Positions 30,236-38,804 of a DNA stretch of 64,000 nt are shown here, in pieces; the first letter of the stretch is position 1; every line of letters starts with the position of its first letter. The stretch spans positions 20,814-84,813 of the forward strand of contig NZ_AVPI01000013.1 of the NCBI RefSeq assembly GCF_000768675.1, read 5' to 3'. This stretch comes from Knoellia flava TL1. Lineage in GTDB: Bacteria > Actinomycetota > Actinomycetes > Actinomycetales > Dermatophilaceae. The notes beneath the pieces are model-generated. The model was not told the origin of the DNA and searched no databases. It was given only the letters and a program-made list of their open reading frames with translations. A program made the translations under genes and the position numbers.

Positions 30236-31095
30236 GCGACCACCCCCGGGACGGGGCCGAGGAACGACACCGGCGTCGAGGGGTCGGCAGGCGCGACCGG
30301 GGAGGTGAAGACGTGGCCGACGTCGGGTCCGAGGCCGAGGAAGCGCAGCGCGAGCCGCCGGAACTCCTCCGGGTCGCCCGTCGTCGTGAAGCCGTGCTGG
30401 GGCGGCGGGGCGTCGTCGGGACGCAGCCGGTCGGCGTCGGCGAGGACGCGGTAGAGCTCCTTGGCCGTCTCCTCCGCCGACGACACGAGCGTGACGTCGG
30501 GCCCCATGACGTAGGAGATGACGCCGGCGAGCAGGGGGTAGTGGGTGCAACCGAGGATGAGCGTGTCGACGTCGGCCCGCTGGAAGGGCGCGAGGTAGTC
30601 GCGGGCGACCGCACGGAGCTCCTCGCCCCCGGTGACGCCGGACTCGACGAAGTCGACGAACCTCGGGGCCGCGCCGCTCGTCACGGTGAGCTGGGGCGCC
30701 GCGGCGAATGCGTCGAGGTAGGCGCGGGACTTGTGGGTGCCCTCGGTGGAGATGACGCCGATGCGCCCGGTGCGGGTGGCCCCGACCGCGCGGCGGACGG
30801 CGGGTCGGATGACCTCGACGACGGGCACGTCGTAGCGCTCCCGCGCGTCGTGGAGGACGGCGGCGCTCGCGGTGTTGCAGGCGACGACGAGCGCCTTGAC
30901 GCCATGGTCGACGAGACGGTCGAGGCACTCGAGGGCGAAGGCGCGGGTCTCGGCGATGGGGCGCGGACCGTAGGGGGTCCGGGCGGTGTCGCCGAGGTAG
31001 GCCACCGACTCGTGCGGGAGCTGGTCGATCACGGCCCGGGCGACCGTGAGACCCCCGTAGCCCGAGTCGAAGATCCCGATGGGTGAGTCAGCCAC
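30232..31095 (-). CDS. murI: Glutamate racemase MurI
   Basis: This 287-aa enzyme makes D-glutamate for peptidoglycan. The two catalytic Cys lie in VVACNTASA (about residue 73) and LGCTHYPLL (about 184); the start [13 protein letters not shown] is canonical. TAACCT ends 6 nt before the GTG start, so the mRNA is probably leaderless. It is followed by the overlapping MBL gene and then rph-rdgB. Confidence 0.96.
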   Translation of the reverse strand: MADSPIGIFDSGYGGLTVARAVIDQLPHESVAYLGDTARTPYGPRPIAETRAFALECLDRLVDHGVKALVVACNTASAAVLHDARERYDVPVVEVIRPAVRRAVGATRTGRIGVISTEGTHKSRAYLDAFAAAPQLTVTSGAAPRFVDFVESGVTGGEELRAVARDYLAPFQRADVDTLILGCTHYPLLAGVISYVMGPDVTLVSSAEETAKELYRVLADADRLRPDDAPPPQHGFTTTGDPEEFRRLALRFLGLGPDVGHVFTSPVAPADPSTPVSFLGPVPGVVA

Positions 31096-31101
31096 CGTGC
31101 A

Positions 31102-31107
31102 AGGTTA
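31102..31107 (-). promoter_or_regulatory. -10 element for leaderless murI
   Basis: TAACCT on the minus strand ends 6 nt before the murI GTG and overlaps the last codons of the DUF2017 gene. Confidence 0.45.
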
Positions 31108-31794
31108 TGCGGTGCCGGGGTCACCCGGGAGCATCGCCGTGGCGAGCGTCTCCTGCAGCCACGTGAGGAAGTCGTAGACCGACATGGCGTGCAGGCGGGG
31201 GTCGTCGTCGTCCATCGTAGCGAGCTCGGCCTCGAGCCGATCGACGTCGGCGTCCTCGCGCAGGCCGAGCCGCTCGCCGAGCACGAGCCGGACGTCGGTG
31301 AGCGCGACGACCATGTCGACGGCGGTGCGCTCGTCGAGGTCGACGCCGGTGCCCGGTGCTCGCAGGGCGGCGATGGCGGAGGTGAGGTGGCGGGCCTTGC
31401 GCGTCCGCAGGCCGTGCTCGGTGAGGCGGCGGAACTCCGCAGACGCCTGGTCGTCGGCCCGGTTGCCGGCAGGCAGGAGCCGCTCGAGCGCGGGGTCGCG
31501 GTCGCCGAACGAGCGAGCATCGCTCGGGACGGGGCGCTCGTCGGGCGCCTGGTCCTCGGCCGAGACGGAGACCCCCATGCCGAGGCCGCCGAGACCCGAG
31601 ACGATCGCGTCGAAGGGGTCCTCGTGGCCGGCGCCGCCTGCAGCGTCGTCCTCCGGCGCGGTCTGCTCGGGTGCGACGAGGTCGTGGACCTGCTCCATGA
31701 GCCCGGCCACGACGGCCCGCTCGACGGCGTCGAGCTTGGCGGTGTAGTGGACCGGCTTGCTGCCGCCGCCTCGACGGGAGAAGGCGCGCGCCAT
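31105..31794 (-). CDS. DUF2017 protein, ClpS-linked
   Basis: This 229-aa actinobacterial protein of unknown function belongs to DUF2017, found almost always next to clpS. It is largely helical with an acidic stretch near residues 40-60 and a C-terminal SVYDFLTWLQETLATAML. Its ATG shares a base with the TGA of an upstream 19-codon ORF, and the sequence AAGGA 6 nt before the ATG serves as ribosome binding site. Association with ClpS suggests a role in ClpCP proteolysis, but no mechanism is visible. Confidence 0.85.
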   Translation of the reverse strand: MARAFSRRGGGSKPVHYTAKLDAVERAVVAGLMEQVHDLVAPEQTAPEDDAAGGAGHEDPFDAIVSGLGGLGMGVSVSAEDQAPDERPVPSDARSFGDRDPALERLLPAGNRADDQASAEFRRLTEHGLRTRKARHLTSAIAALRAPGTGVDLDERTAVDMVVALTDVRLVLGERLGLREDADVDRLEAELATMDDDDPRLHAMSVYDFLTWLQETLATAMLPGDPGTA

Positions 31795-31853
31795 CAGTCG
31801 TCCTTCTGCCGGGTCGTCTCCACCGTGCGTGTGGTCGCCACCGCGCCGAACAT
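31794..31853 (-). CDS. Possible 19-aa small ORF, second tandem copy
   Basis: This reads [19 protein letters not shown] then TGA, which overlaps the DUF2017 ATG as TGATG. Its own ATG overlaps the TGA of the identical upstream copy. AAGGA lies 6 nt before each start, encoded within the QKDD tail. The two copies differ only at AGG/CGG (Arg) and GAT/GAC (Asp), both synonymous. Translation is inferred from coupling and site quality; it could also be a non-functional duplication that preserved frame by chance. Confidence 0.45.
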   Translation of the reverse strand: MFGAVATTRTVETTRQKDD

Positions 31854-31911
31854 CAATCGTCCTTCTGCCTGGTCGTCTCCACCGTGCGTGTGGTCGCCAC
31901 CGCGCCGAACA
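31794..31911. repeat. Tandem 59-bp duplication between clpS and DUF2017
   Basis: Units 31794-31852 and 31853-31911 differ at two positions. The first bases of a third unit (31912-31926) coincide with the end of clpS. The shared boundary of about 17 bp contains the ribosome binding site, stop and start, and could have served as recombination homology. Confidence 0.9.
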
Positions 31912-31912
31912 T
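31853..31912 (-). CDS. Possible 19-aa small ORF, first tandem copy
   Basis: It starts at the ATG that overlaps the clpS stop (TGATG) and encodes the same peptide as the following copy. The last four residues QKDD match the C-terminus of ClpS. Thr/Arg-rich and hydrophilic, it has no signal or membrane segment. Ribosomes finishing clpS should reinitiate here. No homologous family is known to me. Confidence 0.45.
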   Translation of the reverse strand: MFGAVATTRTVETTRQKDD

Positions 31913-32202
31913 CAGTCGTCCTTCTGGAAGGTTGCCCACAGCCCGTAACCCTGCAGCGCCTCGGTGTCGATCTCCATCTTCTCGCGCGGACCGTGGGAGA
32001 CGACGGCGCGGCCCTTGGTGTGCACGTCCATCATGAGCTTCTCGGCCTTGGCCCGGTCGTAGCCGAAGTAGGTCTGGAAGACGTAGGTCACGTAGGACAT
32101 GAGGTTGACGGGGTCGTTCCAGACGAGCGTGATCCACGGGAGGTCCGGCTCGACCACGGAGTCGGAGGAGACGACCTCCTCCTGCACGGGCGCGATGGAC
32201 AC
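31912..32202 (-). CDS. clpS: ATP-dependent Clp protease adaptor ClpS
   Basis: This 96-aa N-degron adaptor hands substrates to ClpC/ClpP. Conserved ClpS elements are [20 protein letters not shown] (about 24-43), [20 protein letters not shown] and a C-terminal [12 protein letters not shown]. The GTG at 32202 is preferred because TATTGT ends 7 nt upstream; the only Shine-Dalgarno-like GGAG is too close. Its stop is the first of three TGATG junctions leading to two tiny ORFs and DUF2017. Confidence 0.93.
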   Translation of the reverse strand: MSIAPVQEEVVSSDSVVEPDLPWITLVWNDPVNLMSYVTYVFQTYFGYDRAKAEKLMMDVHTKGRAVVSHGPREKMEIDTEALQGYGLWATFQKDD

Positions 32203-32209
32203 GGCTCCC

Positions 32210-32219
32210 ACAATAGGCT
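32210..32219. promoter_or_regulatory. Overlapping divergent -10 elements of clpS and pncB
   Basis: ACAATAGGCT contains TATTGT on the minus strand (32210-32215, 7 nt before the clpS GTG) and TAGGCT on the plus strand (32214-32219, 7 nt before the pncB GTG). They share two bases, so polymerase cannot sit on both at once. Both transcripts would be leaderless. Confidence 0.55.
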
Positions 32220-32226
32220 GCCGCGG

Positions 32227-33570
32227 GTGAGCTCCCACTCCCCCGCTCCCCGGCCCACCACGGCGTATGCCGTCCCCGCCTCGTCGGCCGCGCTCCTCAC
32301 CGACCACTACGAGCTGACGATGGTCCAGGCCGCGCTCCGCTCGGGTGCGGCGAGCCGGAGGTGCGTCTTCGAGACCTTTGCGCGCCGCCTGCCCGACGGC
32401 CGCCGCTACGGCGTCGTCGCGGGCACCGGCCGGCTCCTCGAGGCGATCGAGCGGTTCCGCTTCGGCGACGAGGAGATCGCCGCCCTGCGTGCAGCCGACG
32501 TCGTCGACGCGGACACCCTCGACTTCCTCGCGGGCTACCGCTTCCAGGGCGACATCTGGGGCTATGCCGAGGGAGAGGCCTACTTCCCCGGCTCGCCCGT
32601 GCTCGTCGTCGAGTCCGACTTCGCCCACGGCGTGGTCCTCGAGACCCTCGTGCTGTCGATCCTCAACCACGACAGCGCCGTCGCGAGCGCCGCGTCGCGG
32701 ATGACGGGCGCGGCGGGCACCCGGCCGTGCATCGAGATGGGCTCGCGCCGCACCCACGAGGAAGCCGCGGTGGCAGCCGCGCGGGCGGCATACATCGCGG
32801 GTTTCGCGACGACCTCGAACCTCGAGGCGGGCCGGCGCTGGGGGGTGCCCACGGCGGGGACGGCGGCGCACGCCTTCACGCTGCTGCACGACGACGAGCG
32901 CGAGGCGTTCACGGCGCAGGTCGAGGCGCTGGGGGTCGGCACGACCCTGCTCGTCGACACCTACGACGTGCCGCGCGCCGTCGAGATCGCCGTCGAGGTG
33001 GCGGGCACCGATCTCGGCGCGGTGCGGCTCGACAGCGGCGACCTGCTCGTCCAGGCGCACGAGGTGCGTGAGCAGCTCGACGCCCTCGGCGCGACGGGCA
33101 CCAGGATCGTCGTCACCTCGGACCTCGACGAGTTCGCGATCGCCGGGCTCGCGGCCGGTCCGGTCGACGCCTACGGGGTGGGGACGCAGCTCGTCACGGG
33201 GTCGGGCGCGCCGACGGCCGGCATGGTCTACAAGCTCGTCGCGCGCACCGACGACTCCGGCGAGATGGTCGGCGTCGCCAAGGCGAGCAAGGACAAGACG
33301 TCGGTCGGCGGACGCAAGTTCGCGTTGCGGCGCCGCAACGAGCGGGGCACGGCGGAGGCCGAGATCATCGGCATCGGCGAGGCGCCGGCCGACGACGGCG
33401 ACGACCGGGCGCTCCTCGTCGACCTCGTCCGTGACGGCGAGGTCGTCGGCGGGGAGCACGTCGCGCTCGCCGCGGCCCGCGAGCGCCACGAGGCCTCGAT
33501 GGCCGAGCTGCCCCGGTCCGCGCACCAGCTGAGCCGCGGCGAGCCCGCGATCCCCACGACCTACCTCTGA
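32227..33570 (+). CDS. pncB: Nicotinate phosphoribosyltransferase
   Basis: This 447-aa enzyme converts nicotinate and PRPP to NaMN for NAD salvage. Typical segments are [18 protein letters not shown] near the start, the catalytic-His region [40 protein letters not shown] and AVRLDSGDL, then [10 protein letters not shown]. It starts at GTG 32227, leaderless by promoter spacing. It is divergent from clpS, a conserved actinobacterial arrangement. Confidence 0.94.
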   Translation: MSSHSPAPRPTTAYAVPASSAALLTDHYELTMVQAALRSGAASRRCVFETFARRLPDGRRYGVVAGTGRLLEAIERFRFGDEEIAALRAADVVDADTLDFLAGYRFQGDIWGYAEGEAYFPGSPVLVVESDFAHGVVLETLVLSILNHDSAVASAASRMTGAAGTRPCIEMGSRRTHEEAAVAAARAAYIAGFATTSNLEAGRRWGVPTAGTAAHAFTLLHDDEREAFTAQVEALGVGTTLLVDTYDVPRAVEIAVEVAGTDLGAVRLDSGDLLVQAHEVREQLDALGATGTRIVVTSDLDEFAIAGLAAGPVDAYGVGTQLVTGSGAPTAGMVYKLVARTDDSGEMVGVAKASKDKTSVGGRKFALRRRNERGTAEAEIIGIGEAPADDGDDRALLVDLVRDGEVVGGEHVALAAARERHEASMAELPRSAHQLSRGEPAIPTTYL

Positions 33571-33616
33571 CGCCGGCGGCTCCTCACAGGGTCGCTCCCG
33601 CTGCTGTGCGGTGACT

Positions 33617-33654
33617 GTTACGGACGGTTTACGTGCGCCGTCGCGACGCGAAAC
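33617..33654 (+). promoter_or_regulatory. Candidate GlnR box upstream of narK
   Basis: Half-sites spaced at exactly 11-bp steps read GTTAC (33617), TTTAC (33628), CGTCG (33639) and GAAAC (33650). GTTAC and GAAAC match the GlnR a- and b-site consensus; the two middle sites are poor. It lies 25 nt before the narK ATG. It is supported by the better copy before nirB. Confidence 0.5.
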
Positions 33655-33678
33655 ACCGGGTCGGCAACGTCTGGCGGC

Positions 33679-35073
33679 ATGGAGACCACCACCCCCGTCG
33701 CCGGCCCCACCACCGAGGCCGGACCCGTCGCGCCCTCCTCGCCGCCCGCCACCACATCCACCACCGCACCCCCGACCGCGCGCCGCGGCCGGTGGATCGA
33801 GCACTGGGACCCGGAGGACACCGGCTTCTGGCAGGCCACCGGGCGCTCCGTCGCCCGCCGCAACCTCGCCCTCTCCGTCTTCGCCGAGTTCCTCGGCTTC
33901 TGCGTCTGGGCGCTCTGGTCCGTCGTCGTGCCGCTGCTGCCCGCGGCCGGCTTCGACCTCACCCTCGACCAGCAGTTCTGGCTCATCGCCGTGCCGAGCC
34001 TCGTCGGCGCCACCCTGCGGATCCCCTACACGTTCGCGGTCCCGGCCTTCGGCGGCCGCAACTGGACGGTCCTGTCGTCGCTGCTGCTCCTCCTGCCGGC
34101 CTCGGCCCTGGGCCTGGTCGTCACCCGGCCGGAGACGCCGTTCGGGGTACTGCTGCTCTGCGCGGCGCTCGCCGGCTTCGGCGGCGGCAACTTCGCGTCG
34201 TCGATGACGAACATCTCGTTCTTCTACCCCGAGGCGGAGAAGGGCAAGGCGCTCGGGCTCAACGCCGCCGGCGGCAACCTCGGCACCGGCATCGTCCAGA
34301 TGCTCGTGCCGGCGATCATCGCGATCGGCGCGGGCGTGCACCTCGAGCGTGCCGGGCTCGTCTTCGTCCCGCTCGTCCTGCTGTCGGCGTTCGCGGCGTG
34401 GCGCTGGATGGACAACCTCGCCGGCGTCAAGGCGGACTACCGCTCCTTCGCCCTCGCGACGCGCAACCCGCAGACGTGGGTCATCTCGTTCCTCTACATC
34501 GGCACCTTCGGTTCCTTCATCGGGTATGCCGGCGCGTTCCCGACGCTGCTGCGGACCCAGTTCCCGACGGCGCCCCTCGGCCTGGCGTTCCTCGGCGCGC
34601 TCATCGGTGCCCTGACCCGTCCGCTCGGTGGGGTCATCGCCGACCGGCTCGGTGGGGCGCGGGTCACCGTCGCGTCGTTCGTCGTCCTCACGGCCGGCGC
34701 GCTCGCGGCGGTGGAGGGCCTGCGCAGCGGCAGCTTCCCGCTCTTCTTCGGCGCCTTCCTCGTCCTCTTCACCGGCGCCGGGATCGGCAACGGCGCGACC
34801 TACCGGATGATCCCGGCGGTCTTCCGGGCCGGCGTCGATGCGGCGTCCCTGCCCACGGCGCGCAAGGCAGCGGCCGGGTGCATCGGCATCGCCGGCGCCG
34901 TCGGGGCCTACGGCGGGTTCCTCATCCCCCGCGGCTTCGCCATGGCCAAGGACGCCTACGGCTCGCTCGTGCCCGCGCTCCTCGTCTTCGTCGTCGCCTA
35001 CGTCGTCATGGCCCTGACGACGTATGCCGTCTACCAGCGTCGCGGGTCGGCGCTCGCCTCGGAGACGATCTGA
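33679..35073 (+). CDS. narK: Nitrate/nitrite transporter NarK (MFS)
   Basis: This 464-aa transporter has about 12 membrane helices. The nitrate signature [19 protein letters not shown] (near residue 170) and a matching second-half [14 protein letters not shown] are present. A 40-residue Thr/Pro-rich cytosolic N-terminus precedes [20 protein letters not shown]. It is first in the narK-nasC-nasB operon, 7 nt before the nitrate reductase gene, and lies downstream of a GlnR-like site. It likely imports nitrate for assimilation, with nitrite export or exchange possible. Confidence 0.93.
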   Translation: METTTPVAGPTTEAGPVAPSSPPATTSTTAPPTARRGRWIEHWDPEDTGFWQATGRSVARRNLALSVFAEFLGFCVWALWSVVVPLLPAAGFDLTLDQQFWLIAVPSLVGATLRIPYTFAVPAFGGRNWTVLSSLLLLLPASALGLVVTRPETPFGVLLLCAALAGFGGGNFASSMTNISFFYPEAEKGKALGLNAAGGNLGTGIVQMLVPAIIAIGAGVHLERAGLVFVPLVLLSAFAAWRWMDNLAGVKADYRSFALATRNPQTWVISFLYIGTFGSFIGYAGAFPTLLRTQFPTAPLGLAFLGALIGALTRPLGGVIADRLGGARVTVASFVVLTAGALAAVEGLRSGSFPLFFGAFLVLFTGAGIGNGATYRMIPAVFRAGVDAASLPTARKAAAGCIGIAGAVGAYGGFLIPRGFAMAKDAYGSLVPALLVFVVAYVVMALTTYAVYQRRGSALASETI

Positions 35074-35080
35074 GCCGCGG

Positions 35081-37255
35081 ATGAGCACCGTCAGCACGCA
35101 CTGCCCCTACTGCGCGCTCCAGTGCGCCCAGGCGCTCACGCCCGGGCCCACCGGCGTCGAGGTCACCGGTCGCCAGTTCCCGACGAACCGGGGAGGCCTG
35201 TGCCAGAAGGGATGGACGAGTGCCTCGGTCCTGCGCGCGCCCGACCGGCTGACCGCACCACTCGTGCGCGGCGTGGACGGTGAGCTCGCGGAGACGACCT
35301 GGGAGGTCGCCCTCGACCTCGTCGCCGAGCGGCTGCGGGCGATGCGCGCCGAGCACGGCGCCGACGCCGTGGCCGTCTTCGGCGGCGGTGGACTGACGAA
35401 CGAGAAGGCCTACCAGCTGGGCAAGTTCGCGCGGGTGGCTCTCGGCACCGCGAACATCGACTACAACGGGCGCTTCTGCATGAGCAGCGCCGCGGCGGCG
35501 GCGAACCGGTCGCTGGGCATCGACCGTGGGCTGCCCTTCCCGCTCACCGACGTCGGCGGGGCGCAGGCGGTGCTCCTCCTCGGCAGCAACCTCGCCGAGA
35601 CGATGCCACCGGCCGTGGCCCACCTCGCCGGAGCCCGGGCCGCCGGAGGGCTCGTGGTCGTCGACCCGCGGGTGAGCGCGACGGCCTCCCTCACCGACGA
35701 CGGGCAGGGCCTGCACCTCCAGCCCGTGCCGGGCACCGACCTCTGTGTCCTCCTGGGGCTGCTCCACGTCGTCCTCGCCGAGGGACTGGACGACACGGCA
35801 TACGTGTCCGAACGGACGACCGGCGTCGACGACACTCGGAGGCTCGCGGCGACGTGGTGGCCCGAGCGCGTCGAGCAGGTGAGCGGCGTCCCGGCCGCGC
35901 TCCTGCGCGAGACCGCCCGCCTGCTCGCCGCCGCGAGCCCCGCGCGCGGCGGCTCCGGCGCTTACGTCCTCACCGGACGCGGCGTCGAGCAGTCGTCCCA
36001 GGGCACCGCCACCGTCAACGCCGCCATCAACCTCGCCCTCGCGCTCGGTCTGCCCGGCCGTGTCGGCTCGGGCTGGGGCGCGGTCACCGGACAGGGCAAC
36101 GGTCAGGGCGGTCGCGAGCACGGCCAGAAGTCGGACCAGCTGCCCGGCTACCGCATGGTCGACGACCCCGGCGCTCGCGCGCACGTGGCCGGCGTCTGGG
36201 GCGTCGACCCCGCGACGCTGCCCGGCAAGGGGCGCCCGGCCGTCGAGCTCCTCGACTCGCTCGGCCGCGAGGGCGGTCCGCGCGCCCTGCTCGTCCACGG
36301 CGCCAACCTGCGGGTGTCGGCACCGAACGCGCGCCACGTCGCCGCCCGTCTCGACGCCCTCGACCTGCTCGTCGTCTGCGACGTCGTGCCGAGCGAGACG
36401 GCACTACGGGCCGACGTCGTCCTGCCCGTGCTCCAGTGGGCCGAGGAGGAGGGCACGATGACCTCTCTCGAGGGCCGGGTCCTGCGCCGCCGCAAGGCGA
36501 TCGACCCGCCCCCGGGCCCGCGCTCCGAGCTCGAGGTGTGGCGCGAGCTCGCCGCTCGCCTGGAGGCCCCCGGCACGTGGGACACCGACGCCGCCCTCGT
36601 CTTCGACGAGCTCGCCCGGGCCAGCGCCGGCGGGCGCGCCGACTACGGCGGGCTCAGCCACGCGCGCCTCGACGCCGAGCCGGACCTATTCTGGCCGTGC
36701 CCCGCGACGGACGGCACTCCGCACCCGGGCACGCCGCGTCTCTTCCTCGACGGCTTCCCGACCCCGGACGGGCGGGCGCGCTTCGTCCCCGTCGACGACC
36801 GCGGCCCCGCCGAGGACGTCCGGGCCGGCGCGCCGGCGCACCTCGTCACCGGCCGGGTGCTGCAGCACTACCAGTCCGGTGCGCAGACGCGTCGCGTCGA
36901 CGAGCTCGTCGCCGCCTCGCCCGGCGCGTTCGTCGAGATCCACCCCCGGCTGGCCGACCTGCACGGGATCGGGGCCGGGGACCTCGTGCGGCTCACGAGC
37001 GTCCGCGGATCCGTGGCGGCTCCGGCGCGGGTCACCGACCGCGTGCGTCCGGACACGGTCTTCATGCCGTTCCACTGGCCCGGCGAGGAGTCGGTCAACG
37101 CCGTGACCAACGACGCGACCGACCCGGTCTCCGGCATGCCCGAGTTCAAGGTCTGCGCCGTCACGGTCTCCCGCGCGGAGGCGCGCCGCGACTGCCCCGG
37201 CGCCCCCGTCCCCACCGTCAACGTCACCGTCACCACCGCGGAGGTTCCCGCATGA
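35081..37255 (+). CDS. nasC: Assimilatory nitrate reductase catalytic subunit
   Basis: This 724-aa molybdopterin oxidoreductase reduces nitrate to nitrite in the cytosol. The N-terminal [4Fe-4S] motif is Cys8, Cys11, Cys15 and Cys41 ([15 protein letters not shown]). The molybdopterin domains contain [19 protein letters not shown] with a Cys that may ligate Mo, GVEQSSQGT and [20 protein letters not shown]. There is no twin-arginine signal, as expected for the assimilatory form. It overlaps the FAD reductase gene by 4 nt. The symbol nasC or narB depends on convention. Confidence 0.92.
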   Translation: MSTVSTHCPYCALQCAQALTPGPTGVEVTGRQFPTNRGGLCQKGWTSASVLRAPDRLTAPLVRGVDGELAETTWEVALDLVAERLRAMRAEHGADAVAVFGGGGLTNEKAYQLGKFARVALGTANIDYNGRFCMSSAAAAANRSLGIDRGLPFPLTDVGGAQAVLLLGSNLAETMPPAVAHLAGARAAGGLVVVDPRVSATASLTDDGQGLHLQPVPGTDLCVLLGLLHVVLAEGLDDTAYVSERTTGVDDTRRLAATWWPERVEQVSGVPAALLRETARLLAAASPARGGSGAYVLTGRGVEQSSQGTATVNAAINLALALGLPGRVGSGWGAVTGQGNGQGGREHGQKSDQLPGYRMVDDPGARAHVAGVWGVDPATLPGKGRPAVELLDSLGREGGPRALLVHGANLRVSAPNARHVAARLDALDLLVVCDVVPSETALRADVVLPVLQWAEEEGTMTSLEGRVLRRRKAIDPPPGPRSELEVWRELAARLEAPGTWDTDAALVFDELARASAGGRADYGGLSHARLDAEPDLFWPCPATDGTPHPGTPRLFLDGFPTPDGRARFVPVDDRGPAEDVRAGAPAHLVTGRVLQHYQSGAQTRRVDELVAASPGAFVEIHPRLADLHGIGAGDLVRLTSVRGSVAAPARVTDRVRPDTVFMPFHWPGEESVNAVTNDATDPVSGMPEFKVCAVTVSRAEARRDCPGAPVPTVNVTVTTAEVPA

Positions 37256-38736
37256 GGCTCGTCGTCATCGGCAACGGCATGGTCGGCTCCCGCTTCGTCG
37301 AGGACCTCCTCGCCCGCGACACGGCGGGAAAGTACGACGTCACCGTCGTCGGCGCAGAGGGCTGCGAGCCCTACAACCGGGTCCTGCTCAGCGAGGTCGT
37401 CGCCGGTCGCCACGACCTCGCCTCGCTCACCTTGCCCACCCCGGACCACCCGCGGCTCACGGTGCTCCGCGGCACCACGGCCACCGGCATCGACCGGGAG
37501 GACCGCATCGTCACGACCGACGACGGCACCCGGCACCGCTACGACCAGCTCGTGCTCGCCACCGGTGCCAGCGCGCGGATCCCGCCGCTCGCCGGCCTCG
37601 ACACGGGCTCGGACCACCTGCCCCTCGGCGTCCACGCGCTGCGCACGATCGACGACGCGAGGGAGGTCGTCGCGGCCACCCTCAACGCTCGGCGCGCGGT
37701 CGTCCTCGGCGCCGGCGTGCTCGGCATCGAGGCGGCCAGCGGCCTGGCCCAGCGCGGCTGCGCGGTCACCGTCGTCCACCCCATGGAGGCCCTCATGGAG
37801 CGCCAGCTGGACGGTGCGGCGAGCCGGGTCCTCGCCGCCGTCATGCCGCGCGCCGGGATCGAGCCGCGCACCGGGACCGGCGCCGAGGCCGCGATCGTCG
37901 CGGACGGGCGACTCACCGGCATACGGCTCACGGGTGGTGAGGTCGTCGAGTCCGAGCTCCTCCTCCTCGCGACCGGGACGGTCGCCAACACCTCCATCGC
38001 GAGCGCGTCCGGGCTGCCGTGCGAGCGGGGCGTTCTCGTCGACGACGCGTCGGCGACCGAGGACCCGCGGGTCTTCGCGATCGGCGACTGCGCGCAACCG
38101 CCCGACGGCGCGATGGGGCTCGTGGCGCAGGGCTGGGAGCAGGCGCGTGCGCTCGCAGAGCGGCTCACCGGCGCCACCGGCCGGCGGCGCGTCGGCGCGA
38201 GCGGGTCGAACGACGTCGTGCGGGTCAAGGCCAAGGGCCTCGACGTCGTGACGATGGGGGTCTGCGGCGGCATGCGTCCGGACGACCCCACCCACCGGGC
38301 CCTCAGCCTCTCGGACCCCGCGGCCGGACGGCACGTCGAGGTCGTCGTCGCCGACGGCCGGCTCGTCGGGGCGACCTGCGTCGGCGCCGGACCGGTCGCC
38401 GCCGACCTCGTCGCGGCCTACACGCGGGGAACCCAGGTCCCGAGCGACCCCGCGCACCTCCTGCTCCCTGCCCTCGCGCCCGCATCGACGGACGGCGCGG
38501 TCCCATCCGGCGGCGACACGACCGTGTGTCGCTGCAACGGCGTCACGCGCGACGAGATCGCACACGCCCACGCGGATGGCGCTCGGGACGTCCACGACGT
38601 CGCGCGGGCGACGCGGGCCACCACCGGCTGCGGCGGCTGCACCCAGGACGTCTGCGACCTGCTCGAGCGGCTCGGCGCCCGCTCCGGAACCGGCAGCCCC
38701 GACCGAGATCTCACCGTCGCCGGAAGCCCGGTGTGA
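37252..38736 (+). CDS. nasB: FAD/NAD(P)H reductase subunit of assimilatory nitrate reductase, with BFD [2Fe-2S] domain
   Basis: This 494-aa flavoprotein probably passes NAD(P)H electrons to the nitrate reductase. An N-terminal FAD-binding VIGNGMVGSRF (5-15), a second dinucleotide fold AVVLGAGVLGIEAA and the ATG-like VFAIGDCAQPP segment are typical of NirB/NasB-type reductases. A C-terminal BFD-like iron-sulphur domain has CRCNGVT (about 426) and TGCGGCTQDVC. It resembles the N-terminal half of NirB without the sulphite-reductase domains. ATGA overlap with nasC argues for a complex. Confidence 0.87.
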   Translation: MRLVVIGNGMVGSRFVEDLLARDTAGKYDVTVVGAEGCEPYNRVLLSEVVAGRHDLASLTLPTPDHPRLTVLRGTTATGIDREDRIVTTDDGTRHRYDQLVLATGASARIPPLAGLDTGSDHLPLGVHALRTIDDAREVVAATLNARRAVVLGAGVLGIEAASGLAQRGCAVTVVHPMEALMERQLDGAASRVLAAVMPRAGIEPRTGTGAEAAIVADGRLTGIRLTGGEVVESELLLLATGTVANTSIASASGLPCERGVLVDDASATEDPRVFAIGDCAQPPDGAMGLVAQGWEQARALAERLTGATGRRRVGASGSNDVVRVKAKGLDVVTMGVCGGMRPDDPTHRALSLSDPAAGRHVEVVVADGRLVGATCVGAGPVAADLVAAYTRGTQVPSDPAHLLLPALAPASTDGAVPSGGDTTVCRCNGVTRDEIAHAHADGARDVHDVARATRATTGCGGCTQDVCDLLERLGARSGTGSPDRDLTVAGSPV

Positions 38737-38743
38737 GAACCGT

Positions 38744-38781
38744 TTTACGCAGGAGAAACAGTTGAACCACAGTCCCGAAAC
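38744..38781 (+). promoter_or_regulatory. GlnR box upstream of nirB
   Basis: TTTAC-n6-GAAAC-n6-ACCAC-n6-GAAAC starts at 38744, 38755, 38766 and 38777, exactly matching the GlnR a-b-a-b layout (gTnAC-n6-GaAAC repeated at 11-bp steps). It ends 23 nt before the nirB start. Activation by GlnR under nitrogen limitation, probably with NnaR, is expected from characterised actinobacteria. Confidence 0.75.
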
Positions 38782-38791
38782 CGCGCGTCCC

Positions 38792-38797
38792 TAGCGT
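38792..38797 (+). promoter_or_regulatory. -10 element for leaderless nirB
   Basis: TAGCGT ends 7 nt before the nirB ATG and lies 10 nt downstream of the GlnR box, suitable for class II-like activation. Confidence 0.5.
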
Positions 38798-38804
38798 CGT
38801 CGAC

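Noticed and set aside
31794..31911. CRISPR-like repeat
   Set aside because: There are only two full copies with no unique spacers; the repeat is a tandem duplication in coding register.
31912..35097. Minus-strand open frame of 1061 codons opposite pncB and narK
   Set aside because: It is a low-complexity Arg/Glu/Gly translation with no motifs, antisense to two clear genes; only its last 97 codons are real (clpS). Such shadows come from GC-rich third positions.
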